From: Ectopseudomonas composti
GTDB lineage: Bacteria > Pseudomonadota > Gammaproteobacteria > Pseudomonadales > Pseudomonadaceae
Assembly (NCBI RefSeq): GCF_900115475.1
Contig: NZ_FOWP01000007.1
Location: forward strand, 62,001 to 126,000
Length of the DNA: 64,000 nucleotides
Direction of reading: 5' to 3'
Positions 42,997 to 53,228 of this stretch are shown here, piece after piece (the stretch's first letter is position 1; every line of letters begins with the position of its first letter). The position numbers and the translations under genes were made by a program. Below the pieces are notes generated by a model, which saw only the letters and a list, made by a program, of their open reading frames with translations, was not told where the DNA came from and made no database searches.

Positions 42997-44811
42997 ATGA
43001 GCACGAACACAGCCACTCCCCGACGCCTGCGCTGGCGCAGCCTTGTGCTGCTGGCACTACTGCTTGCGCCACTGCTGTGGCCGGTGCACTTTCTGGCCGA
43101 GCGCTATTACCGCGAAGTGCTGATCGAGCAGAACCGGCAGACCCTCGACCTGTACGTGGCCAACCTGCTCGGCACGTTGCGCCGCTACGAGGTTCTGCCG
43201 CAGATTCTTGGCGACCTCCCAGGCCTGCGCGCGGCCCTGCATGCACCTGAAGACCCCGCAGCGCTGGACAACGCCAACCGCCTGCTGGCCCGCGTGAAAA
43301 GCCAGACCGGCGCTGACGTGATCTACCTGATGAACCCACGCGGCATAACCCTGGCAGCCTCCAACTGGGACAAACCCGACAGCTTCGTCGCCGGCAATTT
43401 CGCCTTCCGCCCTTACTTTCGTGAAGCGTTGGCCGGCCGTCTGGGCCGTTTCTTTGGCCTGGGCACGACCTCCGGCAAGCGCGGTTACTACTTCGCCTAC
43501 CCGGTGCGCGAGGACGAGCACAACATCGGCGCGCTGGTGGTCAAGGTCGACCTCGACCACACGGAAACACTGTGGGGCAACACCCCGGAACAACTGCTGG
43601 TTACCGATACCAATGGCGTGGTCATTCTCACCTCGCGTCCCGACTGGCGCTTTCACGCCAGCCGTCCGCTCGATCGCGTCGAGCAATCGGCCATCGCCGC
43701 CAACCAGCCCTACCCGACCCAGGCGCCACCGCTGCTGGATATTGACCCCAACGCCTGGCTGACGCAGAGCCGCGCCCTGGAAGAAACCGGCTGGACGGTG
43801 AGCATCCTCGCCCCACGCATACTCCTCGACCGCCCAGTACGCAGTGCCGTGGCCGTGGGTGCGGCAGCCCTGCTGGCACTGCTGTTGCTGCTTGGCCTGC
43901 TGATACTGCGCCGCCGCCACTACCTCGAACGCATCGCCCTCGATGCTCGCGCCAAGGCCGAACTGGAGCAACGCGTCGCCGAACGCACGCAGGATCTGGA
44001 ATTGCTCAACAGCCGCCTCAAGCAGGAAGTGCTCGAGCGTGAGCAGGCGCAGCAGGAGCTGGTGCGTGCCCAGGATGAACTGGTCCAGGCCGGCAAGCTG
44101 TCGGCGCTCGGCACCATGAGCGCCAGCATCAGCCACGAGCTCAATCAGCCGCTGGGGGCGATCCGCAGCTACGCGGAAAACGCCAGCACCTTGCTCGATC
44201 ATCAGCGCAGCGACGATGCTCGCGCCAACCTCAAGTTGATCAGCGAACTGACCGAGCGCATGGCCTCGATCATCGCTCACCTGCGCGCCTTCGCTCGCCG
44301 CGACCGTCACGCACCCGAGCGGGTCGCCCTGCAGCCGGCACTGGACGATGCCCTGTCGCTGCTGGCCAAACGCCGCCGGGCCATGGATGTGGAGCTGATC
44401 CGCGACCTGCCGGACGCCACCCTGTGGGTCCAGGCCGGCGAGACGCGGCTGCGCCAGGTGCTCGGCAATCTGCTCGGCAACGCGCTCGACGCGCTGGTCG
44501 ACAAGGCACCGCCACGGCGCATCTGGATCAGCGTCGAGCATCAGGCCGATCACCTTGAGTTACTGCTGCGTGACAATGGCCCCGGTTTCTCTGCCGAGTC
44601 CCTGGCACGCGCACGCGAACCCTTCTTCACCACCAAGACCAGCGCTCAGGGCCTTGGGCTGGGCCTGGCCATCTGCGACAGCCTGGTACGCGCGCTGGAC
44701 GGCGAACTGTTACTGGCCAATCATCCGGCCGGCGGCGCGCTGATCACCCTGCGCCTGCGCCTGGCCAGCCCCGGCGTCAACCTGCAACCCTCAGAGGACC
44801 CTTCGCCATGA
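42997..44811 (+). CDS. dctB: C4-dicarboxylate sensor histidine kinase DctB
   Basis: 604 residues: first membrane helix (LVLLALLLAPLLWPVHFLA), a ~240-residue periplasmic double-PAS/CACHE sensor, second helix (AVAVGAAALLALLLLLGLLIL), a coiled coil (LEQRVAERTQDLELLNSRLKQ), HisKA with catalytic His in MSASISHELNQPLGAIR, and HATPase with LGNLLGNALDAL, DNGPGF, EPFFTTK and GLGLGLAI. It senses C4-dicarboxylates in the periplasm and phosphorylates DctD. The start at 42997 follows family convention. Stop overlaps the dctD start. P. aeruginosa PA5165 equivalent. Confidence 0.95.
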   Translation: MSTNTATPRRLRWRSLVLLALLLAPLLWPVHFLAERYYREVLIEQNRQTLDLYVANLLGTLRRYEVLPQILGDLPGLRAALHAPEDPAALDNANRLLARVKSQTGADVIYLMNPRGITLAASNWDKPDSFVAGNFAFRPYFREALAGRLGRFFGLGTTSGKRGYYFAYPVREDEHNIGALVVKVDLDHTETLWGNTPEQLLVTDTNGVVILTSRPDWRFHASRPLDRVEQSAIAANQPYPTQAPPLLDIDPNAWLTQSRALEETGWTVSILAPRILLDRPVRSAVAVGAAALLALLLLLGLLILRRRHYLERIALDARAKAELEQRVAERTQDLELLNSRLKQEVLEREQAQQELVRAQDELVQAGKLSALGTMSASISHELNQPLGAIRSYAENASTLLDHQRSDDARANLKLISELTERMASIIAHLRAFARRDRHAPERVALQPALDDALSLLAKRRRAMDVELIRDLPDATLWVQAGETRLRQVLGNLLGNALDALVDKAPPRRIWISVEHQADHLELLLRDNGPGFSAESLARAREPFFTTKTSAQGLGLGLAICDSLVRALDGELLLANHPAGGALITLRLRLASPGVNLQPSEDPSP

Positions 44812-46193
44812 CCAGCGACAGCGCCATCGACAGCCGCATTCAGGTACTGCTGATCGACGACGACGCCCATCTGCGCCAGGCGCTCAGCCAGACGCTCGAT
44901 CTGGCCGGGCTCAAGGTCCTCAGCCTGGGCGATGCGCAGGGCCTGGCCGCGCGCATTCCCGTTGGCTGGCCAGGCGTGGTGGTCAGTGATATCCGCATGC
45001 CGGGCATCGACGGCCTGCAACTGCTGCAGCAATTACGTGAGCGCGACGCCGAACTGCCGGTGCTGCTGATCACCGGTCATGGCGACGTGCCGCTGGCCGT
45101 GCAAGCGATGCGCGCAGGAGCCTATGACTTCCTGGAAAAGCCCTTCGCCAACGATGACCTGCTCGACAGCGTGCGCCGCGCGCTGGAACTGCGCCGTCTG
45201 GTGCTGGACAACCGCAGCCTGCGCATGGCGCTCAATGACCGTCAGCAACTGTCCAGCCGCCTGGTTGGCCAGTCACCTGCCATGCAGCGCCTGCGCGAAC
45301 AGATCGGCGCACTGGCCGGTATCGCCACCGACGTCCTGATTCTTGGCGAGACCGGCGCCGGTAAAGAAGTGGTCGCACGCGCGCTGCACGACCTTTCCAA
45401 CCGCCGCGAAGGGCCCTTCGTCGCCATAAACGCCGGCGCACTGGCCGAATCGGTGGTGGAAAGCGAGCTGTTCGGCCACGAGGCCGGCGCCTTTACCGGC
45501 GCGCAGAAGCGGCGGATTGGCAAGTTCGAATTCGCCAACGGCGGCACCCTGTTTCTCGACGAGATCGAGAGCATGAGCATGGACGTGCAGGTCAAGCTGC
45601 TGCGCCTGCTACAGGAGCGTGTGGTCGAACGACTGGGTGGCAACCAGTTGATCCCGCTGGACATCCGCGTCATCGCCGCGACCAAGGAAGATCTGCGTCA
45701 GGCCGCCGATGCCGGCCGTTTCCGCGCTGACCTGTACTACCGCCTCAACGTCGCGCCGCTGTCCATCCCGCCGCTGCGCGAACGCGGCGAGGATGCCCTG
45801 CTGCTGTTCCAGCACTTCGCCGATGGGGCGGCTGCCCGCCACGCCCTGGCACCACGCGAACTGCAACCGGGGCAGCGCGCGCTGTTACTGCGTCATCCCT
45901 GGCCGGGCAACGTGCGTGAATTGCAGAACGCTGCCGAGCGCTTCGCGCTGGGCCTGGAACTGGCACTCGACAGCAATGCGCCAAACCTGCCACCGGTCAA
46001 TGGCGGGCTCAGCGAGCAGGTCGAAGCCTTCGAACGCGCACTGATCGCCGCCGAACTGAGCCGCCCGCACGGCTCGCTGCGCAGCTTGGCCGAAGCACTG
46101 GGTGTGCCGCGCAAGACCCTGCACGACAAACTGCGCAAACATGGGCTGAATTTCTCCGGCGCTGGCGGAAGCTCGCCAGAGGACTTCGACTGA
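44808..46193 (+). CDS. dctD: C4-dicarboxylate response regulator DctD (sigma-54 activator)
   Basis: 461 residues, NtrC-type: receiver domain with phospho-acceptor Asp61 in VVVSDIRMPGIDG, AAA+ domain with Walker A LGETGAGKEVVAR, the sigma-54 contact loop HEAGAFTGAQKR, GGTLFLDEIESM (Walker B) and the arginine-finger region, and a C-terminal Fis-type helix-turn-helix (SLRSLAEALGVPRKTLHDKLRKHGL). It activates RpoN-dependent transcription, almost certainly of the dctP promoter at 46332-46347. Translated together with dctB (ATGA overlap). Confidence 0.96.
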   Translation: MTSDSAIDSRIQVLLIDDDAHLRQALSQTLDLAGLKVLSLGDAQGLAARIPVGWPGVVVSDIRMPGIDGLQLLQQLRERDAELPVLLITGHGDVPLAVQAMRAGAYDFLEKPFANDDLLDSVRRALELRRLVLDNRSLRMALNDRQQLSSRLVGQSPAMQRLREQIGALAGIATDVLILGETGAGKEVVARALHDLSNRREGPFVAINAGALAESVVESELFGHEAGAFTGAQKRRIGKFEFANGGTLFLDEIESMSMDVQVKLLRLLQERVVERLGGNQLIPLDIRVIAATKEDLRQAADAGRFRADLYYRLNVAPLSIPPLRERGEDALLLFQHFADGAAARHALAPRELQPGQRALLLRHPWPGNVRELQNAAERFALGLELALDSNAPNLPPVNGGLSEQVEAFERALIAAELSRPHGSLRSLAEALGVPRKTLHDKLRKHGLNFSGAGGSSPEDFD

Positions 46194-46331
46194 CTGGCGA
46201 CAAACCGCCAAATCCATCCCTGAAAATCTCCCTGCTGCGGGCTCATACGCCCGCTCGAATTTCGGCAAAAGGCCAGCAAAGCCCACAGCCATGGGCCTTT
46301 GCACGGCACGCAAGGTCAGCACAGCGCAGAC

Positions 46332-46347
46332 TGGCACAAGGGTTGCT
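46332..46347 (+). promoter_or_regulatory. dctP: Sigma-54 promoter of dctPQM
   Basis: TGGCACAAGGGTTGCT: perfect -24 (TGGCAC), perfect -12 (TTGCT) and correct spacing; predicted start ~46358, giving a ~142-nt leader before dctP. Consistent with activation by DctD encoded just upstream. Confidence 0.88.
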
Positions 46348-46427
46348 CTAGGCTAACGTCAAGCGAACCCACAAGTACAAGTCCAGGCGTCGCTAATGCC
46401 ACCGGCGTTTTTCTCCAAGCCGCCTAG

Positions 46428-47489
<1,062 letters not shown>

Positions 47490-47504
47490 TAAGGCCGGAG
47501 AGCC

Positions 47505-47603
47505 GTAGGGTGGGCAAAGCGTTGTTGCTCTGACCCACCACGACGCCCGCGATGGGCGTCGATCAATGCAGTAACCGGTGGGCCGGCTACCGTCCCACCC
47601 TAC
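47505..47603. repeat. GTAGGGTGGG-class palindrome between dctP and dctQ
   Basis: GTAGGGTGGGCAAAGCG ... TACCGTCCCACCCTAC, a 99-bp element with an inner CGACGCCCGCGATGGGCGTCG stem. It occupies most of the 140-bp gap. Such hairpins often make the binding protein more abundant than the permease. Confidence 0.82.
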
Positions 47604-47629
47604 GCCCTTTCCATTCGGGAGAACCGACC

Positions 47630-48259
47630 ATGAACGCCTTGCGGCGCGTCTGGGAGCACTTCGAGGAAGGCTTCATCGCTTTCCTCCTGGCGGCCATGAC
47701 GCTGATCACATTCGTCTACGTGATCCTCAACAACTTCTACACCCTGTTCTATTGGCTGGGTGACACCTTCGGCGGTAACGAGTTTCTGCTCGGCATCGGC
47801 GACTCCATTCTCGACATGGCCCAGGCGATGACCTGGAGCAATGCCCTGACCAAGGCCCTGTTCGGCTGGCTGATCTTCTTCGGCCTGGCCTACGGCGTGC
47901 GCACCGCCGGCCACATCGGCGTCGACGCCCTGGTCAAACTCGCCCCGCGCGGCGTCCAGCGCGTTATCGGCATCATCGCCTGCTCGGCCTGCCTGGGCTA
48001 CGCCGGTCTGATCGCTGTCGGCAGCTTCGATTGGGTGCACACCCTGTTCAAGGCCGGCATCGGCGCCGAAGACCTCGGCCACTACGGCGTGCAGCAATGG
48101 CACATCGGCATGATCGTGCCGTTCGGTTACGCCATGGTGTTCGTCCGCTTCCTGGAAATCTTCGTCCGTATCCTGCGCAACGAGCAGACCGGTCTCGGCC
48201 TGGCTGACGAAGCCGCCGATGCGCTGAAAATCAATGAGCACGAGGAGCCCAAGCAATGA
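47630..48259 (+). CDS. dctQ: TRAP transporter small permease DctQ
   Basis: 209 residues, four membrane helices: FIAFLLAAMTLITFVYVIL, ALFGWLIFFGLAYGVRTAGHIGVDAL, VIGIIACSACLGYAGLIAV, WHIGMIVPFGYAMVFVRFLE. The conserved GHIGVD and the C-terminal hydrophobic segment are DctQ features. Longer than the ~170-residue standard because of the loop GDTFGGNEFLLGIGDSILDMAQAMTW. GGGAGAA before the ATG. Overlaps dctM. Confidence 0.93.
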   Translation: MNALRRVWEHFEEGFIAFLLAAMTLITFVYVILNNFYTLFYWLGDTFGGNEFLLGIGDSILDMAQAMTWSNALTKALFGWLIFFGLAYGVRTAGHIGVDALVKLAPRGVQRVIGIIACSACLGYAGLIAVGSFDWVHTLFKAGIGAEDLGHYGVQQWHIGMIVPFGYAMVFVRFLEIFVRILRNEQTGLGLADEAADALKINEHEEPKQ

Positions 48260-49536
48260 CCGTTCTGTTCCTCTTCCTGCTGCTGTTTTTGCTGATGTTC
48301 ATCGGCGTGCCGATCGCCGCGTCGCTGGGCCTGGCCGGCTCGATCACCATCATGCTGTTTAGCCCGGACTCGGTGCGCTCGCTGGCGATCAAGCTGTTCG
48401 AAACCTCCGAGCACTACACCCTGCTAGCGATCCCGTTCTTCCTGCTCTCCGGTGCGTTCATGACCACCGGTGGTGTGGCCAAGCGCCTGATCGACTTCGC
48501 CAACGCCTGCGTCGGCCACATCCGTGGCGGCCTGGCCATCGGTGCGGTACTGGCGTGCATGCTGTTCGCTGCGCTGTCCGGTTCGTCGCCGGCTACCGTG
48601 GCGGCCGTTGGCTCCATCGCCATCGCCGGTATGGTGCGTTCCGGTTACCCGCAGGCCTTCGGCGCCGGCATCGTCTGTAACGCCGGCACCCTGGGCATCC
48701 TGATTCCGCCGTCGATCGTGATGGTGGTGTACGCCGCCGCCACCGAGCAGTCGGTAGGCAAGCTGTTCATGGCTGGCGTGATCCCGGGCGTGATGCTCGG
48801 CCTGGTGCTGATGATCGCGATCTACATCGTCGCCCGCATCAAGAAGCTGCCGGCGCTGCCGCGCGCCAGCTTCCGCGAGTGGCTGCGTGCTGCGCGTGAG
48901 GCGTTCTGGGGCCTGCTGCTGATGGTGATCATCCTCGGCGGTATCTACACCGGCATGTTCACCCCGACCGAGGCCGCGGCCGTGGCGGCGGTCTACGCCG
49001 GCTTCGTCGCCCTGTTCGTGTACAAGGACCTGACCATCCGCGAGTGCCCGAAGGTGCTGCTGGAGTCCGGCAAGCTGACCATCATGCTGATGTTCATCAT
49101 CGCCAACGCCATGCTCTTCGCGCACGTGCTGACCACCGAGCAGATTCCGCAGCAGATCACCGCCTGGGTGGTGGAGCTGGGCCTGCAGCCGTGGCAGTTC
49201 CTGCTGGTGGTGAACATCGTGCTGCTGATCGCCGGTGCCTTCATGGAGCCGTCGGCGATCATCCTGATCCTGGCGCCGATCCTGTTCCCGATCGCCATGC
49301 AACTGGGCATCGACCCAATCCACCTGGGCATCATCATGGTGGTGAACATGGAGATCGGCTTGATCACACCACCGGTGGGGCTGAACCTGTTCGTCACCTC
49401 GGCGGTGACGGGGATGCCGCTGACGGCGGTGATCCGCGCAGCGATGCCGTGGCTGATGCTGCTACTCAGCTTCCTGATGGTGATCACCTACATCCCAGCC
49501 GTGTCCATGGCCCTGCCGAATCTACTCGGCATGTAA
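48256..49536 (+). CDS. dctM: TRAP transporter large permease DctM
   Basis: 426 residues, ~12 membrane helices, DctM family: LFLFLLLFLLMFIGVPIAASLGLAGS, TLLAIPFFLLSGAFMTTGGVAKRL, ALSGSSPATVAAVGSIAI (Na/dicarboxylate site), GTLGILIPPSIVMVVYA and IGLITPPVGLNLFV. Ion-driven import of C4-dicarboxylates. ATGA overlap with dctQ; a strong terminator follows. Confidence 0.95.
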   Translation: MTVLFLFLLLFLLMFIGVPIAASLGLAGSITIMLFSPDSVRSLAIKLFETSEHYTLLAIPFFLLSGAFMTTGGVAKRLIDFANACVGHIRGGLAIGAVLACMLFAALSGSSPATVAAVGSIAIAGMVRSGYPQAFGAGIVCNAGTLGILIPPSIVMVVYAAATEQSVGKLFMAGVIPGVMLGLVLMIAIYIVARIKKLPALPRASFREWLRAAREAFWGLLLMVIILGGIYTGMFTPTEAAAVAAVYAGFVALFVYKDLTIRECPKVLLESGKLTIMLMFIIANAMLFAHVLTTEQIPQQITAWVVELGLQPWQFLLVVNIVLLIAGAFMEPSAIILILAPILFPIAMQLGIDPIHLGIIMVVNMEIGLITPPVGLNLFVTSAVTGMPLTAVIRAAMPWLMLLLSFLMVITYIPAVSMALPNLLGM

Positions 49537-49583
49537 GGATTCAAACGAACGCTGCTACTTCGGTACCCTGTGTACCCACTCCG

Positions 49584-49609
49584 CCCGGCCTTAGTGCCGG
49601 GTTTTTTTT
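49584..49609 (+). terminator. Terminator after dctPQM
   Basis: CCCGGC CTTAGT GCCGGG followed by eight Ts, 47 bp after the dctM stop. Confidence 0.92.
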
Positions 49610-49730
49610 GCGCAGCCATCTGACGAAAAGCGCTGTAGCCATTTCTCCTGCCCCGCGCGCAGACATGACTGCCTAGAATTGCCACGTCTGGCGTAAAGTC
49701 ACCGCCACGATCGTCAAGGAAACTCTCTAC

Positions 49731-50402
49731 ATGCTCAGACGCAGCCTGAAATCCATCGTTACCACCTGGCTGACCGGCCTATTGTCCCTGCTCCCTCTGG
49801 CGCTCACCCTGGCCCTGCTTGCCTGGATATTCAGCCTGCTCAATCGCCTGGTCGGCCCTTCGACCTTGATCGGCCAACTATTCGCCGCCCTCGGCCAGCC
49901 GTTCTCCAGCAACAGCTACCTGGCTTATCTGCTGGGCAGTCTGGTGTTGCTGGCCAGCCTCTACCCACTGGGGCTGGCCGTGCAACTGGGGCTGCGCCGC
50001 CCGCTGTCTTGGCTGCTCGACCGCACCCTGCGGCGCACGCCATTGATCGGCAACTTCTACAACCTGGCTGATCGTTTCGTTGGCCTGCTGGACAAGAGTA
50101 AGAACCCAGACATCACCACCATGGCACCTGTCTGGTGCTTCTTCGGGGGTGACGGCGCTGCCGTGCTTGCCCTGCGCCCGAGCTCGGAAAGCGTGGAGCT
50201 GGAAGGCCGCGCCTACTGCGCCATCCTCATTCCTACCGCACCGATTCCAATCGGTGGCGGCCTGCTCTACGTACCGGAAGAGTGGATACGCCACGCCGAC
50301 ATGGGCGTGGACCAGTTGACCAGCATCTACGTATCCATGGGGCTCACCCCGCCGGGCAAGCGCAACGTCGAGCAATCGCCCCCCGTGGTGATCAGACCTT
50401 AG
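49731..50402 (+). CDS. DUF502 family membrane protein
   Basis: 223 residues with two membrane helices (TGLLSLLPLALTLALLAWIFSLL and YLAYLLGSLVLLASLYPLGLAVQL), the conserved TPLIGNFYNLADRF that follows helix 2 in DUF502 proteins, and a C-terminal cytoplasmic beta domain ending PIPIGGGLLYVPEEWIRHADM and LTSIYVSMGLTPP. No function is established in bacteria. AAGGAAA upstream of ATG. The stop overlaps the stop of the convergent Lrp-type gene by three bases. Confidence 0.85.
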   Translation: MLRRSLKSIVTTWLTGLLSLLPLALTLALLAWIFSLLNRLVGPSTLIGQLFAALGQPFSSNSYLAYLLGSLVLLASLYPLGLAVQLGLRRPLSWLLDRTLRRTPLIGNFYNLADRFVGLLDKSKNPDITTMAPVWCFFGGDGAAVLALRPSSESVELEGRAYCAILIPTAPIPIGGGLLYVPEEWIRHADMGVDQLTSIYVSMGLTPPGKRNVEQSPPVVIRP

Positions 50403-50866
50403 GCGAGCGGCAGGCTGGTGGTGGACTTGATCTCCGACAATGCCACGATGGAGTTCACCTCCTGAATCCCCGGTACCAGTGACAGCTTCTCGAAGAAGAA
50501 GCGCTCATAGGCCTCGATATCGCGGGTGACGATACGCAGCATGAAGTCCACTGCGCCCATCAGCACGTGACACTCCAGCACCTCGGGAAACTCGCGCATG
50601 GCCTCAGCGAATTCAGTCAGGTTGGAACGGCCATGGGCGTTGAGTTTGACCTGAGCGAACACCTGTGTGTGCAGGCCGATGCGCTTGCGATCGAGCAAGG
50701 TCACCTGCTTGCGAATCACCCCCTCCTCCTTGAGGCGCTGGATACGGCGCCAGCAGGGCGACTGCGACAGACCGATACGCTCGGCGATCTCCGCGGTGGA
50801 GAGGCCTGCGTCTTCCTGCAGCAGAGCGAGAATGCGCTGATCATAAGCATCCAGCACAACGGACAT
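50399..50866 (-). CDS. Lrp/AsnC-family transcriptional regulator
   Basis: 155 residues with N-terminal helix-turn-helix (QRILALLQEDAGLSTAEIAERIGLSQSPCWRRIQRLKEEGVI) and C-terminal RAM/ACT-like ligand domain (HTQVFAQVKLNAHGRSN, FPEVLECHVLMGAVDFMLRIVTRDIEAYERFF). The SQSPCWRR recognition helix is the Lrp type. Leucine-responsive or other amino-acid effector not determined. The divergent small gene at 50994 shares its 127-bp upstream region and is a likely target. Confidence 0.92.
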   Translation of the reverse strand: MSVVLDAYDQRILALLQEDAGLSTAEIAERIGLSQSPCWRRIQRLKEEGVIRKQVTLLDRKRIGLHTQVFAQVKLNAHGRSNLTEFAEAMREFPEVLECHVLMGAVDFMLRIVTRDIEAYERFFFEKLSLVPGIQEVNSIVALSEIKSTTSLPLA

Positions 50867-50993
50867 AAAAATTCCTCACCAGCCTATTATTCAGGCAAGT
50901 CTATCCACAGAAACGCCATTAACACAGCAAACCAGGCAGAACTTTTGCCCAAACAAGGCGGAAACTTAGGTAAAACCTGCCTGAGTTGCCGCC

Positions 50994-51320
50994 ATGCCTG
51001 ATACCACGCCGTTTCCGTCCGCCCATAACCGCCGCGATCCCTGGCAGGATCGCGCCGATGCTTGTGTCGAATACCAACTGCGCACCGACGCCGAGGCCGA
51101 CGTCATGTGCCGGCTGCTCGGCCTGTTCGCCCAACTGCAGTTGCTCCCCGAAGCGCTGCACATGCAGCGTCTGCAGGATGACCTGCACATCAACCTGCGC
51201 CTGCCCGGCATCTCACTGCATCGCGCTGGCGTATTGGCGCAGAAACTACGCGGCCTGGTATGCGTGTGGGAGGTGACCTGGCAGCACCGGGATCACAGCC
51301 TGGTGACGGAGGTGGCCTGA
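50994..51320 (+). CDS. Small hypothetical protein, possibly ACT-like, divergent from the Lrp gene
   Basis: 108 residues, no confident family. The C-terminal ~75 residues (DADVMCRLLGLFAQLQLLPEALHMQRL-type pattern, followed by DLHINLRLPGISLHRAGVLAQKLRGLVCVWEVTW) alternate helix and strand as an ACT or related ferredoxin-like domain would: ValMetCysArg helix, beta strand HINLRL, helix AGVLAQKLR, strand VCVWEVT. It is cytoplasmic and acidic-basic mixed. Start ATG at 50994; purine-poor leader. Its position opposite an Lrp regulator suggests co-regulation. Weak-purine start leaves some doubt about the exact N-terminus. Confidence 0.6.
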   Translation: MPDTTPFPSAHNRRDPWQDRADACVEYQLRTDAEADVMCRLLGLFAQLQLLPEALHMQRLQDDLHINLRLPGISLHRAGVLAQKLRGLVCVWEVTWQHRDHSLVTEVA

Positions 51321-51443
51321 ATCGGGTACCTGGTCACGTCAGGCCCTTCGCCCTGGCGTGGCTTTTCGGGCATCCTAGTCCGGCTAACAGGCTGCGGGAA
51401 AACCACCTGCTACCCTTGTCCAGGCCGACCCCAAGGAGCCCGC

Positions 51444-53228
51444 ATGTCCGCCTTCACTGCCACCGCACCCGACCGTGTACTGGATCTCGGCGACCTGCTG
51501 CGCGAGCTGGTGGCTCAGGGCCGGGTCGAACAGGACGTAGCCGAGCAGTGCCTGGCGATTCGCCGCAGCTCACTGAACAACACCCAGCACCCACTGGAAT
51601 TCCTGGCCGCACAACAGGTCGATGATCTATCGCGCCCCGGCAAAAAGCTCGATCTGGAGACCCTCACGGTCTGGCTGGCCAACTTCGCCGGTCAGCCCTA
51701 TCTGCGCATCGACCCACTGAAGATCGACGTGCCGGCCATCACCCCGCTGATGTCCTACGCCTTCGCCCAACGCCACAAGATCCTCGCCGTGGCAGTGGAT
51801 AGCGAAAGCGTCACCATCGCCAGCGGTCAGCCGTTGGTGCACAGCTGGGAAGCCAATCTGGTACACGTGCTCAAGCGCCCGATCAAACGCGTGGTGGCCA
51901 ACCCCAGCGATATTCAGCGTTTCACCACCGAGTTCTACCGCCTGGCCCGCTCGGTCAGCGGCGCCAATGCAACGGATCAGAAGATCAGCGGCGTCGGCAA
52001 CTTCGAACAACTGCTCAGCCTCGGCGCTCAGGACCAGGAACCGGACGCCAACGACGCGCACATCGTCAACATCGTCGACTGGCTGTTCCAGTACGCCTTC
52101 CAGCAACGCGCCAGCGATATCCATATCGAACCACGCCGCGAGCAGGGCACCGTACGTTTTCGCATCGACGGCGTGCTGCACACCGTCTACCAGTTCCCCG
52201 CGCAGGTCACCATGGCGGTGGTCAGCCGCCTGAAGAACCTCGGCCGCATGAACATCGCCGAGAAACGCAAACCGCAGGACGGTCGGGTCAAGACCAAGAC
52301 CCCGGATGGCAACGAAGTGGAATTGCGTCTTTCCACCCTGCCGACCGCCTTCGGCGAGAAGATGGTGATGCGTATCTTCGACCCGGAAGTGCTGCTGAAA
52401 AGCCCGGATCAGCTCGGTTTCTCCCCCGAGGATCTGCGCCGCTGGGCCAGCATGACCAGCCAGCCCAACGGCATCATCCTGGTTACCGGTCCCACCGGTT
52501 CGGGCAAGACCACCACGCTCTACACCACCCTCAAGCAACTGGCGACCGAGGAGGTGAACGTCTGCACCATCGAAGACCCCATCGAGATGATCGAAGGCGC
52601 CTTCAACCAGATGCAGGTGCAGCACAACATCGACCTGAACTTCGCCAGCGGCGTACGCGCACTGATGCGCCAGGACCCGGACATCATCATGGTCGGCGAA
52701 ATCCGTGACCTGGAAACCGCGGAAATGGCCATCCAGGCGGCGCTGACCGGTCACCTGGTGCTCTCCACCCTGCACACCAATGATGCCCCCAGCGCCATTA
52801 CCCGCCTGCTCGAACTGGGTGTGCCGCATTACCTGCTCAAGGCGACCATTCTCGGCGTCATGGCCCAACGTCTGGTGCGCACCCTATGCCCGCACTGCAA
52901 GGCGCCGGTACAGCTGGATGAAGACACCTGGAATGGCCTGACCCGCCCCTGGAGCTCACCGCTGCCGACTCAGGCGCACCATGCCGTTGGCTGCCTGGAA
53001 TGCCGCGAAACCGGCTACCGTGGGCGCGCCGGTGTCTACGAGATCATGCTGATCAACGATGCGATCAAGCCACTGATCAACGCTGACACCGATCTTACCG
53101 CCCTGCGCCGCGCTGCCTTCAAGGACGGCATGCGCAGCCTGCGTCTGTCCGGCGCACAAAAGGTCGCGGCCGGGCTGACCACCCTCGAGGAAGTGTTACG
53201 CGTCACTCCACAGAGCGAGCAACGCTGA
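51444..53228 (+). CDS. GspE/PilB-family secretion ATPase, orphan
   Basis: 594 residues: N-terminal MshEN/T2SSE_N domain (~60-160), then the ATPase core DIHIEPRREQGTVRFRIDG, Walker A GPTGSGKTT at ~residue 349, Asp box IEDPIEM, Walker B RQDPDIIMVGEIRD, His box LVLSTLHTND and the zinc site CPHC ... CLECRETGYRGRAG. This ATPase type powers type II secretion or type IV pili. No other pilus or secretion gene is adjacent. P. aeruginosa PA5210 occupies a comparable orphan position. Overlaps the convergent gene by 26 bp. Confidence 0.9.
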   Translation: MSAFTATAPDRVLDLGDLLRELVAQGRVEQDVAEQCLAIRRSSLNNTQHPLEFLAAQQVDDLSRPGKKLDLETLTVWLANFAGQPYLRIDPLKIDVPAITPLMSYAFAQRHKILAVAVDSESVTIASGQPLVHSWEANLVHVLKRPIKRVVANPSDIQRFTTEFYRLARSVSGANATDQKISGVGNFEQLLSLGAQDQEPDANDAHIVNIVDWLFQYAFQQRASDIHIEPRREQGTVRFRIDGVLHTVYQFPAQVTMAVVSRLKNLGRMNIAEKRKPQDGRVKTKTPDGNEVELRLSTLPTAFGEKMVMRIFDPEVLLKSPDQLGFSPEDLRRWASMTSQPNGIILVTGPTGSGKTTTLYTTLKQLATEEVNVCTIEDPIEMIEGAFNQMQVQHNIDLNFASGVRALMRQDPDIIMVGEIRDLETAEMAIQAALTGHLVLSTLHTNDAPSAITRLLELGVPHYLLKATILGVMAQRLVRTLCPHCKAPVQLDEDTWNGLTRPWSSPLPTQAHHAVGCLECRETGYRGRAGVYEIMLINDAIKPLINADTDLTALRRAAFKDGMRSLRLSGAQKVAAGLTTLEEVLRVTPQSEQR

